Of a stretch of 64,000 bases of DNA, positions 8,215-16,871 are shown in pieces (position 1 is the stretch's first letter; each line of letters begins with the position of its first letter). The notes under the pieces were generated by a model, which was not told the origin of the DNA, searched no databases, and was given only the letters and a program-made list of their open reading frames with translations. The stretch comes from Rhodobacter sp. (GTDB taxonomy: Bacteria; Pseudomonadota; Alphaproteobacteria; Rhodobacterales; Rhodobacteraceae), in contig JADJAB010000016.1 of NCBI GenBank assembly GCA_016704435.1, positions 11,504 through 75,503 on the forward strand. The letters are read 5' to 3'. Made by a program: the position numbers and the translations under genes.

Positions 8215-8952
8215 TCAGGTGTTTGCCCAGCCTCCATCAATCACATGCGCAACGCCGGTGGTGTAGGAACTCTCGTCGCTGGCAAGATAGACCACAAGCG
8301 CGGCGATCTCATCGGGTTTGCCGATTCTGCCAATCGGCTGGCGGGCGATGAAGGCCGCACGGGCTGCCTCGAAGTCGCCGGTATCGCGCAGGCGTTGGTC
8401 CAGCGACGGGCTTTCCACCGTGCCGGGGCAGATGGCATTGCAGCGGATGCCCTTGGTGATGAAGTCGGCGGCGATGGATTTGGTCAGCCCGATCACCCCG
8501 GCCTTGGTGGCCCCATAGACAAAGCGGTTGGGGGCGGCGATGACGGACGAGGCAACCGAGGCCATGTTGATGATCGACCCCGACCCGCCCGCCAGCATGC
8601 CGGGCAGAAAGGCCCGGCACATCCGGTACATGGCCGTCATGTTCAGATCGAGGCTGAAGGCCCACTGATCCTCGTCGCAGTCAAGGATCGTGCCCGCCGC
8701 CACAAAGCCCGCGCAGTTGAAAAGCACATCCACCGGCCCCGCTGCCGCAACCGCGGCGGCAATCGAGGCCGGGTCGCGTACATCCAGCACGCGGGTTTGC
8801 AGGCCCGCTTCGGACAGTTCCGCCAGCGCCTGCGCGTTGACATCGGTGGCCATGACTATGGCCCCCTCGCGCGCCATGGCCAGCGCCGAAGCCCGGCCGA
8901 TACCCTGCCCCGCAGCCGTCACCAGCGCCGTTTTTCCGTGCAGCCGTCCCAT
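8215..8952 (-). CDS. Short-chain dehydrogenase/reductase (deoxy-sugar-acid dehydrogenase-like)
   Basis: The 245-residue SDR has the nucleotide motif TAAGQGIG (residues 12-19), NCAG (79-82), and the catalytic Y146-x3-K150 in FVYGATKAG. Blocks such as INMASVASSVIAAPNRF and GIRCNAICPGTVESPSL are characteristic of the DHRS6-like branch. That branch includes bacterial 2-keto-3-deoxy-L-fuconate 4-dehydrogenases and hydroxybutyrate dehydrogenases. NAD use is likely from the Asp (D37) after the second strand. With the dehydratases upstream and the FAH remnant downstream, oxidation of a 2-keto-3-deoxy sugar acid is the most coherent role. Confidence 0.86.
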   Translation of the reverse strand: MGRLHGKTALVTAAGQGIGRASALAMAREGAIVMATDVNAQALAELSEAGLQTRVLDVRDPASIAAAVAAAGPVDVLFNCAGFVAAGTILDCDEDQWAFSLDLNMTAMYRMCRAFLPGMLAGGSGSIINMASVASSVIAAPNRFVYGATKAGVIGLTKSIAADFITKGIRCNAICPGTVESPSLDQRLRDTGDFEAARAAFIARQPIGRIGKPDEIAALVVYLASDESSYTTGVAHVIDGGWANT

Positions 8953-8986
8953 GATCTTCCTGCTTCCTTCTTGAACGGTGGCGTCG

Positions 8987-10171
8987 TCAGACCGGCAAAC
9001 AGGCAGGCCCGATCGGCTCGAAACTCTTGTAGGTCAGGATGAATTCCTGATGCCCCAGTTCTTCGGACTTGCTGCGCTTGCCCGAGGCAAGGCTGACGAC
9101 CAGATCGAATATCTCCTGGCCGACCTCTTCCAATGAGGCCGCCCCTTCAAGAACCCGGCCGGCGTTCACATCCATGTCTTCGGAAAGCCGCGCATACATA
9201 TGCGGGTTGGCCGCGATCTTGATCACCGGGGCAAGCGCGGACCCCACCACCGAGCCGCGCCCGGTGACAAACAGCGTGCAATGCGCGCCCGAGGCCATCA
9301 TCTCGACGATCTCGGCATTGTCGGAAATGTTTGGAAAGCCAAAGCGCACCTCGCCGTCGGGCACCACATCCATCAGGTAAAGCCCGCCCTTGGGGGGGAT
9401 GTCGCCGGGCTTGATCAGGCCGGAAATCACCGACTGGCCGGATTTCATATAGGCGCCCAGCGATTTTTCCTCGATCGTGGTCAACCCGCCATCGGCATTG
9501 CCGCTGGCAAAGCTGCCATAGCCCAGCGTTTCGTAATAGCGCGCGGCCTTTTCGACCGAGGCGCGCAGTTCGGCGGCAAGGGCCGGGGTGGCGGCGCGGG
9601 CCTCCATGATGGCTTCGCAGCCGATCAGTTCACCGGTTTCCTCGAAGATGCAGGCAGCCCCTGCGGCGACCAGCTTGTCAAAGGCGATGCCCGCCGCCGG
9701 GTTGCCGGTGATGCCGGAGGTGCCGTCCGACCCGCCACACACGGTGCCGACGATCAATTCGGAGATATCCATCGGAACCGTCGGCGCTGCGGCCAGCGCC
9801 ACAACCTGTTCGGCAACCCAGGCCTGCCCCGCCGCAATGGTCGACCTTGTGCCCCCCGAATTCTGGATGACCAGAACCTTGACCGGCCGGCCCGTGGCCT
9901 TGACCACGCTTTCCAGCTGATGCCGGTTGAAGCTTTCGCAGCCAAGGCTGACCAGCAGAACCGCGCCGACGTTGGGATGGGTGCAAAGCCGCTCCATCAT
10001 CTTCTGCGCATAGGGGTTCGGAAAGCAGCCCGGAAAGCCGATGACATGGGCGTGATCCCGGTCACTGCCTGCCACCTCACGCGCGACGTGGTGGGCGCAT
10101 TCAACCAGATAGGCCACCGCCACCACATTGCGGATGCCCTTGCGCCCGTCAGAACGAAGCCAGCCTCGCAT
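8987..10171 (-). CDS. UxaA-family dehydratase, large (C-terminal) subunit
   Basis: This protein of about 394 residues begins at ATG 10171, overlapping the stop of the small-subunit gene (TGATG). It matches the C-terminal domain of altronate/galactarate dehydratases: GRKGIRNVVAV at the N-terminus, LVSLGCESFN, GGTRSTIAAG, and CGGSDGTSGITGNPAAG. Altronate dehydratase UxaA and GarD are usually single chains; here the catalytic part is separate from the SAF domain at 10171-10485. Family members dehydrate sugar acids with a ferrous ion; the split form is also used by (R)-sulfolactate sulfo-lyase SuyAB, an alternative. The operon context favours a sugar acid. Confidence 0.85.
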   Translation of the reverse strand: MRGWLRSDGRKGIRNVVAVAYLVECAHHVAREVAGSDRDHAHVIGFPGCFPNPYAQKMMERLCTHPNVGAVLLVSLGCESFNRHQLESVVKATGRPVKVLVIQNSGGTRSTIAAGQAWVAEQVVALAAAPTVPMDISELIVGTVCGGSDGTSGITGNPAAGIAFDKLVAAGAACIFEETGELIGCEAIMEARAATPALAAELRASVEKAARYYETLGYGSFASGNADGGLTTIEEKSLGAYMKSGQSVISGLIKPGDIPPKGGLYLMDVVPDGEVRFGFPNISDNAEIVEMMASGAHCTLFVTGRGSVVGSALAPVIKIAANPHMYARLSEDMDVNAGRVLEGAASLEEVGQEIFDLVVSLASGKRSKSEELGHQEFILTYKSFEPIGPACLPV

Positions 10172-10485
10172 CAATCACCTCGGTTCTGAGCAACTTGGGG
10201 GTTCAGGGCATAGGTGGGGGTATAATCCGACACCAGGTTGTGCAGATGAACATGATCACCGGGCGCAATCGCGCGGCTGGCGCGGCCGATAGGAGCGCCG
10301 TATTTGATCACCCTGTCGCCGGCAGCCACCGCCAACCGCGCAATCTTGTGCCCCAGACCAAGGCTTTGCGCGAAAGACACCGCCACCCCCTCGACCATTA
10401 CCGCCTCGCCCGCCGCAATCTGGTCGCGCAGGACATAGACCGTATCGCCGGGTGACAGCAGGATCAGGCGCGGATCAGTCTGCAT
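10171..10485 (-). CDS. UxaA-family dehydratase, small subunit (SAF domain)
   Basis: The 104-residue protein consists almost entirely of an SAF domain: LLSPGDTVYVLRDQIAAGE, then KIARLAVAAGDRVIKYGAPI and IAPGDHVHLHNL. This is the N-terminal domain of UxaA/GarD encoded as its own gene. Its start overlaps the RraA-like stop by one base and its stop overlaps the large-subunit start, so the two subunits are translationally coupled and probably form one enzyme. The SAF domain is thought to help substrate binding and assembly. Confidence 0.85.
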   Translation of the reverse strand: MQTDPRLILLSPGDTVYVLRDQIAAGEAVMVEGVAVSFAQSLGLGHKIARLAVAAGDRVIKYGAPIGRASRAIAPGDHVHLHNLVSDYTPTYALNPQVAQNRGD

Positions 10486-11132
10486 CAGAACTTCCCATGT
10501 TTAAGATACGCATCCTGCGGATCCGTCCCGTCCAGAATGGCGCGGCGCACAAGGCTTTCGGTGGCCATGGCGGATACCGATTTCCCGGCCACTTCGGTCA
10601 GTATTTCGGCCGGAATGCAGACCATCCCGTCGCGGTCGCCGTGCAGCCAGTCGCCGGGGCGCACCTGCACATCGTCGATCAGGATCGGGATATCGGTGGC
10701 CGTCGGCAGCCAGCAGCCCACCACGTCGCGCGGGGTATGAAACACCCCCCAGCAGGGAAAGCCCAGTCGCAGGATGAAGTTGGTATCGCGCAACCCGCCA
10801 TCGGTCACGCAGCCCAGCACGCCCTTGCGGTGCAGGGTTTCGGCGGACAGCTCGCCCATTTGCGCCACGATGTGGTTGTGCGGCTGGCTTGTCCAGACAT
10901 GGCCACTGGGGGCCTTTGACAAAAGCCCGGTCCAGGCCAGCAGGGTCTGATGGTCATCCGCCGTCTCGTCCATCCGCCCTTCGATGGTAAAGGCAGGCCC
11001 TGTCAGCACACCTTCGGGGTTCAGCGGGCGCAGCCTCTGCGGCAGGGTAAAGTTGCGCCGCCCCATGCTGCGCAGAACATCATGCACGACCGAGGTGTAG
11101 CATGACGAAAATGCCCGCTGCAGATCAGTCAT
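10485..11132 (-). CDS. RraA-like protein / 4-hydroxy-4-methyl-2-oxoglutarate aldolase family
   Basis: This 215-residue protein has the RraA/HMG-aldolase fold signature: GVLTGPAFTIEG, the metal-site block GVLGCVTDGGLRDTNF (with G-x-R-D giving Arg and Asp ligands), and PGDWLHGDRDGMVCIPAEI. Active family members perform retro-aldol cleavage or decarboxylation of 2-keto acids to release pyruvate. Lying between a mutarotase and a sugar-acid dehydratase, it could cleave the 2-keto acid and compensate for the broken FAH gene; that is inference. Members called RraA in E. coli instead inhibit RNase E, and sequence alone does not exclude that. Confidence 0.8.
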   Translation of the reverse strand: MTDLQRAFSSCYTSVVHDVLRSMGRRNFTLPQRLRPLNPEGVLTGPAFTIEGRMDETADDHQTLLAWTGLLSKAPSGHVWTSQPHNHIVAQMGELSAETLHRKGVLGCVTDGGLRDTNFILRLGFPCWGVFHTPRDVVGCWLPTATDIPILIDDVQVRPGDWLHGDRDGMVCIPAEILTEVAGKSVSAMATESLVRRAILDGTDPQDAYLKHGKF

Positions 11133-11454
11133 GATGGAACACCTCTTCCATCATCGACCACCACTCGCCGTCCTTGCGGGTGGCAAGCGGGTCCTGGCAG
11201 GGCATGCAGACCGCCCACCATTCCTGCGTCCTGGGATCGGCGGCCATCTTTGCCGCGTCGGCGGAGAAATCTGTGCCACGATATTCCCAATAGCCGAACA
11301 GCAGGTTTTCCGGCTGCTTCAGGTAGATCGAATAATTGGTGATGTTGCAGTCGCTGATCTTGTCCAGGATCTCGGGCCAGACCGCGGCGTGCAGGCGCTT
11401 GTAGACCTCGACCTTGTCGGGCCTCAGCCCGATCACCATTCCCATGCGTTGCAT
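11125..11454 (-). CDS. rhaM: L-rhamnose mutarotase family protein
   Basis: The 109-residue protein is the right length for RhaM (about 104) and carries its motifs: VYKRLHAAVWPEIL (with the active-site His), ITNYSIYLK, LFGYWEY and a C-terminal W-W pair in EWWSMMEEVFH. Mutarotases interconvert alpha and beta anomers of a 6-deoxy hexose (rhamnose or fucose) after import. It supports the view that the operon handles a 6-deoxy sugar. It is four bases downstream of the dehydratase gene and overlaps the RraA-like gene start. Confidence 0.88.
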   Translation of the reverse strand: MQRMGMVIGLRPDKVEVYKRLHAAVWPEILDKISDCNITNYSIYLKQPENLLFGYWEYRGTDFSADAAKMAADPRTQEWWAVCMPCQDPLATRKDGEWWSMMEEVFHHD

Positions 11455-11457
11455 TGC

Positions 11458-12570
11458 TTACCCCCTGTGGTCCGAGTGGCTGCCAGAGATCGTCTGCGCG
11501 ATGATGGCCTGATGTTCCCAATCGATCCCCAGACCCGCCGTTTCGGGCGGATGGGCCAGCCCCTTGCGAATATCCAGCCGCGAGCGGGTGATCGGATCCA
11601 GCTGCGGGATGTATTCCAGCATCCAGCTGTTGGGGATCGCGCAGACCAGGCTGACATGCAGTTCCATCAGGAAATGCGGACAGACGGCGACATTCATCGC
11701 CTCGGCCATATGGGCCACCTTCAGCCAAGGCGTAATGCCACCAACCCGGGCGACATCCACCTGCACGATGCTGCAGGCCCCTGCCCGCAGATAGTCGGCA
11801 AACTGGCCCGGCGAATACAGGCTTTCGCCCACCGCAATCGGCACGCGGCTTTGTGCGGCAAGGCGGGTGTGCCCGGCCAGATCATCGGCGGGCATCGGCT
11901 CTTCGAACCAGGTGATGCCGACATCGGCCAGCATATCGGCGCGCAACAGGGCTTCGTGGAAATGGAAGGCCTGGTTGGCGTCGACCATCAGGCGGAAATC
12001 GTCGCCCACCGCCGCGCGGACGGCAGAAAGCCGGGCACGATCCTGCGCCAGATGCGGCTTGCCGACCTTCACCTTGGATCCGGCAAACCCCTGTTCCCTG
12101 ACCTGGATCGCATCTTCGACCAGGGCAGCGGGTTCGATATGCAGCCAGCCGCCTTCGGTGGAATAGAGCGGAATGGCGGGTTTTGCGCCGCCCGCCATCC
12201 GCCACAGCGGCAGGCCCGCCCGCTTGCAGCGCAGATCCCACAGCGCGGTGTCGATGGCGGCCAGCGCCAGCGAGGTGATCGCCCCTACCGCCGTGGCATG
12301 GGTGACAAACAACAGATCGCGCCAGATCGATTCGATCTCTTCGGCCTCGCGCCCGATCAGGCGCGGCACCAGCGTGTCGCGCAACAGGCTGATCACCGCC
12401 GGCCCGCCGGTGCCGATGGTATAGCTATAGCCCACCCCCACCGCGCCATCCGCATCGGTTATCGTGACAATCGGGGTTTCCTGACTGACAAAGGACTGGA
12501 TCGCATCGGTGCGCTTTACCGGCGGCACCAGATCGACCATCCTGATCTCGACATTTGCAATCCGGGCCAT
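11458..12570 (-). CDS. Enolase-superfamily acid-sugar dehydratase (mandelate racemase subgroup)
   Basis: All 370 residues match the mandelate racemase/muconate lactonising fold. The catalytic set lines up with mandelate racemase at a constant offset of two: K166-x-K168 (SKVKVGK), metal ligands D197 (VDANQ), E223 (WFEEP) and E249 (VGES), then D272, H299 (CPHF) and E319. A Lys/His general-base pair with a His-Asp dyad is typical of dehydratases and racemases acting on sugar acids such as L-rhamnonate, L-fuconate or galactonate. Its operon contains a sugar importer and a deoxy-sugar mutarotase. The substrate is most likely the aldonic acid made from that sugar. Confidence 0.88.
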   Translation of the reverse strand: MARIANVEIRMVDLVPPVKRTDAIQSFVSQETPIVTITDADGAVGVGYSYTIGTGGPAVISLLRDTLVPRLIGREAEEIESIWRDLLFVTHATAVGAITSLALAAIDTALWDLRCKRAGLPLWRMAGGAKPAIPLYSTEGGWLHIEPAALVEDAIQVREQGFAGSKVKVGKPHLAQDRARLSAVRAAVGDDFRLMVDANQAFHFHEALLRADMLADVGITWFEEPMPADDLAGHTRLAAQSRVPIAVGESLYSPGQFADYLRAGACSIVQVDVARVGGITPWLKVAHMAEAMNVAVCPHFLMELHVSLVCAIPNSWMLEYIPQLDPITRSRLDIRKGLAHPPETAGLGIDWEHQAIIAQTISGSHSDHRG

Positions 12571-13665
12571 TCAGTGTGCCCTCACCGATTTGCCGCTGGC
12601 CGCATCGAAAAGATGCGCGCGGTCCAGCGCCAGCCGGAAGGCCAGAACCTCGCCAGGAGCCACGATCCGGGGGCCGTAGAGCTTTGCCTGCACTTCCTGC
12701 CCGGCAAGCCGGGTGTAGATCAGGCTTTCCATGCCCAGGGGCTCGGCCAGATCGACGGTCAGGCTTACCTCGGCGCCGGGGCCATCCTGCGACAACCCGT
12801 GTCCGACGGGCGAGATGTCATCCGGCCGGATGCCCAGTTGCACCGCCATGCCGTCGCGGACAAAGCGCTGCAACCGGTCGGGCACGGGAACCTCGGTGCC
12901 ATCCGCCAGACGCACGATCTGGCCGGCAATGGTTCCGGGCAAAAGGTTCATCGGCGGGCTGCCGATGAAGGTGGCAACAAAGGTGGTCAGCGGATGGTTG
13001 AACACCTCCATCGGGGTGCCGACCTGTTCGATATTGCCGTCCTTCATCACCACGATCCGGTCGGCCAGCGTCATCGCCTCGACCTGATCATGGGTCACAT
13101 AGACCACAGTGGTCCGCACCTTCTGGTGCAGCTTCTTGATCTCGGCCCGCATCTGGCCGCGCAGCTTGGCGTCAAGGTTGGACAACGGCTCGTCAAACAG
13201 GAAGGCGTCGGGGTTGCGCACGATGGCCCGGCCCATGGCAACCCGCTGGCGCTGCCCGCCCGACAGTTCGGCCGGGGTGCGGTCCAGCAGGGGGACAAGG
13301 CCCAGAATATCGGCGGCCTCGGTCACCCTTCTGGCAATCTCGGCCGGCGATTGCCCGGCGATCTTCAGCCCGAAACCGAGGTTGTCGCGCACGTTCATGT
13401 GCGGATAGAGCGCGTAGTTCTGGAACACCATCGAGATGTTGCGCTTGCGCGGCGGCAGGTCGTTCACCACTTGCCCGCCGATCTTCACCAGCCCGCCGGT
13501 GATATCCTCCAGCCCGGCGATCATGCGCAGGGTGGTGGATTTGCCGCAACCGGACGGCCCCACCAGAACCACGAACTCCTCATGCGCGATCGTCAGGTCA
13601 ATGCCGTGGACAACCCCGAGCGCCCCGTATCTCTTGACCACCTTTTCAAGCGTGATTTCCGCCAT
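12571..13665 (-). CDS. Sugar ABC transporter ATP-binding protein (UgpC/MalK type)
   Basis: The 364-residue ATPase has Walker A GPSGCGKST (36-44), Q-loop VFQNYALYPHM, signature LSGGQRQRVAMGRA, Walker B FLFDEPLSNLDA and the H-loop THDQVEAM. The C-terminal third is the OB/TOBE regulatory domain typical of CUT1 sugar ATPases (LGIRPDDI). It energises the permeases at 13669-14538 and 14535-15446. It is followed immediately, with no gap, by the dehydratase gene, which ties transport to catabolism. Confidence 0.95.
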   Translation of the reverse strand: MAEITLEKVVKRYGALGVVHGIDLTIAHEEFVVLVGPSGCGKSTTLRMIAGLEDITGGLVKIGGQVVNDLPPRKRNISMVFQNYALYPHMNVRDNLGFGLKIAGQSPAEIARRVTEAADILGLVPLLDRTPAELSGGQRQRVAMGRAIVRNPDAFLFDEPLSNLDAKLRGQMRAEIKKLHQKVRTTVVYVTHDQVEAMTLADRIVVMKDGNIEQVGTPMEVFNHPLTTFVATFIGSPPMNLLPGTIAGQIVRLADGTEVPVPDRLQRFVRDGMAVQLGIRPDDISPVGHGLSQDGPGAEVSLTVDLAEPLGMESLIYTRLAGQEVQAKLYGPRIVAPGEVLAFRLALDRAHLFDAASGKSVRAH

Positions 13666-13668
13666 GTC

Positions 13669-14538
13669 CTATCCTTTCACGCCGCCGAAGGTCAGCCCGG
13701 CAATCAGGTGTTTCTGCACGATGAAGGTCAGGATAAGCGCCGGGATGATGATGATCACCGCCATCGCGCACATGCCTGCCCAGTCGATGGTGAACTGCGC
13801 GGTAAAGTCCAGCAGACCCACCGGCAGGGTTTTTGAATCGGTCGAGCGCGTCAGCTGGCTGGCCAGCGCAAACTCGTTCCATGACGTCAGAAAGGCGAAA
13901 ACCCCGGCTGCCGCGATGCCCGATTTTGCCAACGGAAACTCGATCTTCCAGAATGCCTGCCAGCGCGTGCAGCCATCGACCTGCGCCGCCTCGGACAGCG
14001 CCTGCGGGATCTGGCGGAAAAAGCCGTCGATCAACCAGATGGTGAACGGCACGTTGAGCGACACATAGACGATGATCAGCCCCAACTTGGTGTCGACCAG
14101 CCCAAGCTTGCTCCACATCATGAAGACCGGCAGCGACAGCGCAATGCCCGGCACCGCGCGAAACAGCATCAGCCCCAGAAACAACCCGCCCTTGAAGCGG
14201 AAACGATACCGGGCAAACGCATATCCCCCGCCAATCCCGATGATCAGCGCAATGATGGTGGAGGTCAGCGCAATGATCAGAGAATTGGCGAAATAGCTGC
14301 CAACGGGAATGCCGACCTGTTCGGCGCCAAAGCCGAAGACCTTGCCGAAATTGACCAGCGAAAGCTCTTGCGGAATCCAGACCGGGGGTTTGGCCAGGAT
14401 CTCGCGGTTGGGACGAAAGGCCGACAGCACCACCCAGAGACCCGGCACGCACATCACCAGCATCAATGCGAAGGTGGTGAACCAGAGCGCTATTCTTTTC
14501 GCCTGCTTTGAAGCCCGGCTTTGAACGGTAACGGTCAT
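13669..14538 (-). CDS. Sugar ABC transporter permease, MalG type
   Basis: This 289-residue membrane protein has six predicted helices, starting with WFTTFALMLVMCVPGLWVVL, and the EAA loop EAAQVDGCTRWQAFWKIEFPL that contacts the ATPase. The NREILAKPPVWIP stretch after the first helix is typical of MalG/CUT1 members. Its start overlaps the partner permease stop by four bases, so the two are probably translated together. Confidence 0.94.
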   Translation of the reverse strand: MTVTVQSRASKQAKRIALWFTTFALMLVMCVPGLWVVLSAFRPNREILAKPPVWIPQELSLVNFGKVFGFGAEQVGIPVGSYFANSLIIALTSTIIALIIGIGGGYAFARYRFRFKGGLFLGLMLFRAVPGIALSLPVFMMWSKLGLVDTKLGLIIVYVSLNVPFTIWLIDGFFRQIPQALSEAAQVDGCTRWQAFWKIEFPLAKSGIAAAGVFAFLTSWNEFALASQLTRSTDSKTLPVGLLDFTAQFTIDWAGMCAMAVIIIIPALILTFIVQKHLIAGLTFGGVKG

Positions 14539-15446
14539 TCGGCACCCCCCATGTAGCGCCGCGCGGCAACCAGTTTTCGGTAGAAATACCAGGTGAACAG
14601 GATCGAGAGGATGGTCGAGACATAGGCCATCGCGTTGGCTTGACCCATCTTGGCCTCGTCATAGCCAACCCGCGCGATCAGCGTCCACAACAGCTCGGTT
14701 CGCCCGGCGGGGCCGCCATCGGTCATCACCGCGACCAGGTCATAGGCGCGGGCAACGTCGAGGCTTCGGATCGCCATGGCAATATAGGCAAACGGCATCA
14801 GGAACGGCAGAGTGATGTGGCGAAAGACCTGCCACGCGTTGCAGCCATCCACCTTTGCCGCCTCCAGCGGGTCGCGCGGCATGGCAAACAGGCCCGCCAG
14901 CAGCAGGATCGCAAAGATCGACGTGCTCATCCAGACCTCGGCCAGCGTGATCGAGAACATCGCCAGCTTCGCATCGACCAGCCACGGAATCGCCCGATTG
15001 GTCAGCCCCAGCGATTGCAGGGCGTTGTTGACGACGCCGATATGGTCGTTGAACAGGAACTTGAACTGAAAGCCGACAAGGATCGGCGAAAACATCATGG
15101 GAAACATCATGATGGTGCGCAAACCGCGCTGGCCCCAGGTGATCTTGTTGATCAAGAGCGCGATGCCCAGGCCCAGGGCAAACTCCACATTCAGCGCCAC
15201 CGTCAGAAACCCGATCGTGCGCAGGAAGGCTTCCCAGAAATCCCAGTCGCCGAAGATGCGGACGTAATTCGTCAGCCCGATGAAATCGTAAAGCGTGTTC
15301 GGCTTGGTCAGCTTGTAGGGCGTCAGCGAGGTCCACAGCGAAAAGATCAACGGCAGTGCCACCACGAACAGCATGGTGGCCACCGCCGGCAGCAGCAACA
15401 GAAACGGCGCCATTTCGGTGCGTCGCGTGGTCAAAGCGCGGATCAT
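14535..15446 (-). CDS. Sugar ABC transporter permease, MalF type
   Basis: This 303-residue inner-membrane protein begins with a helix (FLLLLPAVATMLFVVALPLIF) and the LWTSLTPYKLTKP segment common in CUT1 MalF-like permeases. It ends with the EAA motif EAAKVDGCNAWQVFRHITLPF before the last helices. It forms the channel with the MalG-like protein. A hairpin at 15471-15503 separates it from the binding-protein gene. Confidence 0.94.
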   Translation of the reverse strand: MIRALTTRRTEMAPFLLLLPAVATMLFVVALPLIFSLWTSLTPYKLTKPNTLYDFIGLTNYVRIFGDWDFWEAFLRTIGFLTVALNVEFALGLGIALLINKITWGQRGLRTIMMFPMMFSPILVGFQFKFLFNDHIGVVNNALQSLGLTNRAIPWLVDAKLAMFSITLAEVWMSTSIFAILLLAGLFAMPRDPLEAAKVDGCNAWQVFRHITLPFLMPFAYIAMAIRSLDVARAYDLVAVMTDGGPAGRTELLWTLIARVGYDEAKMGQANAMAYVSTILSILFTWYFYRKLVAARRYMGGAE

Positions 15447-15470
15447 CTGGGGAGCCTTCGAAACGGGAGT

Positions 15471-15503
15471 GATGGCGCGGAAGGCGTAGCCCCCCGCGCC
15501 GTC
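15471..15503 (-). promoter_or_regulatory. Intercistronic hairpin between sugar-binding protein and permease
   Basis: GATGGCGCGG (15471-15480) pairs with CCGCGCCGTC (15494-15503) over ten bases with one wobble/mismatch and a 13-base loop. It lies directly after the binding-protein stop at 15509 in the transcript. It probably stabilises the upstream message or lowers permease expression; no U-tract follows. Confidence 0.5.
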
Positions 15504-15508
15504 TCGGA

Positions 15509-16825
15509 TCAGTTGTAGCCTGCGTCCTTCATGATCTCGGCTGCATCGGCCTGCGCCTCGTTCAGCGCGTCCGCGGCGGTCATGTCACCGACGATCGCAG
15601 CTTGCAGTTTGGGCCACAGGGCGTTCGACACCTCGATCCATTCCGCAATCAGCGGCGGGGTGAAGGCGTCCTCGGACATCGAGGCCTGGAAGGTCTTCAT
15701 CGTTTCGGCCGAGAAGGTGTTTCCGGCGGCCTCGAACTCGGCGATGGCGTCCTCCCAGACCTTGCTGCGGGTTGGCAACAGCCCCTTGCGCGCCTCGACC
15801 ATCTGGTTGTCATAGCTGGTCAGGAAAGTCAGGAACGAGGCGGCCGCGGGTTTGTTGTCGCAGCTTTCGGTGATCGAGAAGCTGTGGCTCCCGGACCAGC
15901 CAGTGCGCTTGCCCGCGGTGCCTTTCGGAGCGCGTATGACACCCACGTTGCCCGCGACCTTCGAGTTTGCCGGGTCGTTGAAGTAGGACGACCAGCCGCC
16001 CCAGTCGAGGTCCATCGCGATGGAGCCCGAACCAAAGCCAAGGCCGGTATCATCCCAGGTATAGTTCGGAACCCCGGCGGGCACGGCTTTGGCCGCATAG
16101 AGATCGACGAAGAATTGCAGCGATGCAACGCCCTCGGCCGAATTGAACGTCGGCACCCAGTTCTCGTCGAACATCGCGCCACCGTTGGCCACCAGCATTT
16201 CATAGAACCGCCCGGTGATCGCCTCGTCCTTGCCGACGAACTGGAAGCCATAGAAATCCGGCGGGTTCGAGAAGAAGATCGCCTGATCCTTGACCTGCGC
16301 CCAGGTTTCCGGCGGGGCCAGATCATAGCCATAGGTCGTCTTGAACGCGGCCTGTTTCTCGGCGTCCTCGTAAAGCGACTTCTGATAGAAGAAGTTCGAC
16401 ACGTCCGAATGACGCGGCAGTTGCACCAGACGGCCATCGACGGTCGAATGCTGGATCATCAGCGGCACGAAATCCGCGATGACCTCGGGGGCGATCAGCC
16501 CGGTCAGATCGGTGTAGATCTCGCCATACTGCGGCGCGAACGAGGTGTGGTTCGAGCCCACGCACCAATCCAGCGTGCCTGCCGCGATGTCCTGCTTGAT
16601 TTCCTTGTCCAGTTCGAAGTGGTTCTTGCTGGACACGATTTCGACCTTCGCGCCGGTGGCCGCTTCCCATTTCGGGATTTCGGCATAAAGCGGCTCGTAT
16701 TGCGCGCCGCCGATCAGTTTGACGCGAAGGGTATAGCCGTCAAAGCTGCCGTAGTCCTGCGCCATGGCCGGAACGGCCAGGGCAACAAGCGCGGTGCCCA
16801 GCACCAGGGTGGTCTTCAGTTTCAT
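15509..16825 (-). CDS. Sugar ABC transporter substrate-binding protein (family 1)
   Basis: The ATG at 16825, behind GGAGGAGAG, gives 438 residues with a standard Sec signal (MKLKTTLVLGTALVALAVPA, cleavage after AMA-QD). An upstream in-frame extension to 16963 runs into the CoA-transferase 3' end and was rejected. The mature protein is a family-1 solute-binding protein, with blocks such as GSIAMDLDWGGWSSYF and GSHSFSITESC. It would deliver a sugar in the periplasm to the permeases encoded next. The gene sits 46 bases after the CoA-transferase gene on the same strand, without an obvious promoter between. Confidence 0.93.
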   Translation of the reverse strand: MKLKTTLVLGTALVALAVPAMAQDYGSFDGYTLRVKLIGGAQYEPLYAEIPKWEAATGAKVEIVSSKNHFELDKEIKQDIAAGTLDWCVGSNHTSFAPQYGEIYTDLTGLIAPEVIADFVPLMIQHSTVDGRLVQLPRHSDVSNFFYQKSLYEDAEKQAAFKTTYGYDLAPPETWAQVKDQAIFFSNPPDFYGFQFVGKDEAITGRFYEMLVANGGAMFDENWVPTFNSAEGVASLQFFVDLYAAKAVPAGVPNYTWDDTGLGFGSGSIAMDLDWGGWSSYFNDPANSKVAGNVGVIRAPKGTAGKRTGWSGSHSFSITESCDNKPAAASFLTFLTSYDNQMVEARKGLLPTRSKVWEDAIAEFEAAGNTFSAETMKTFQASMSEDAFTPPLIAEWIEVSNALWPKLQAAIVGDMTAADALNEAQADAAEIMKDAGYN

Positions 16826-16871
16826 GGATCTCTCCTCCCAAAGCGGGTGCTTTTCTGCACCCGATGCCGTT

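Noticed and set aside
11131..13836. A 901-codon open frame on the plus strand opposite the RraA, mutarotase, dehydratase and ATPase genes.
   Set aside because: It is antisense to well-supported genes with complete catalytic motifs; its Arg/His/Gln-rich translation is typical of high-GC shadow frames.
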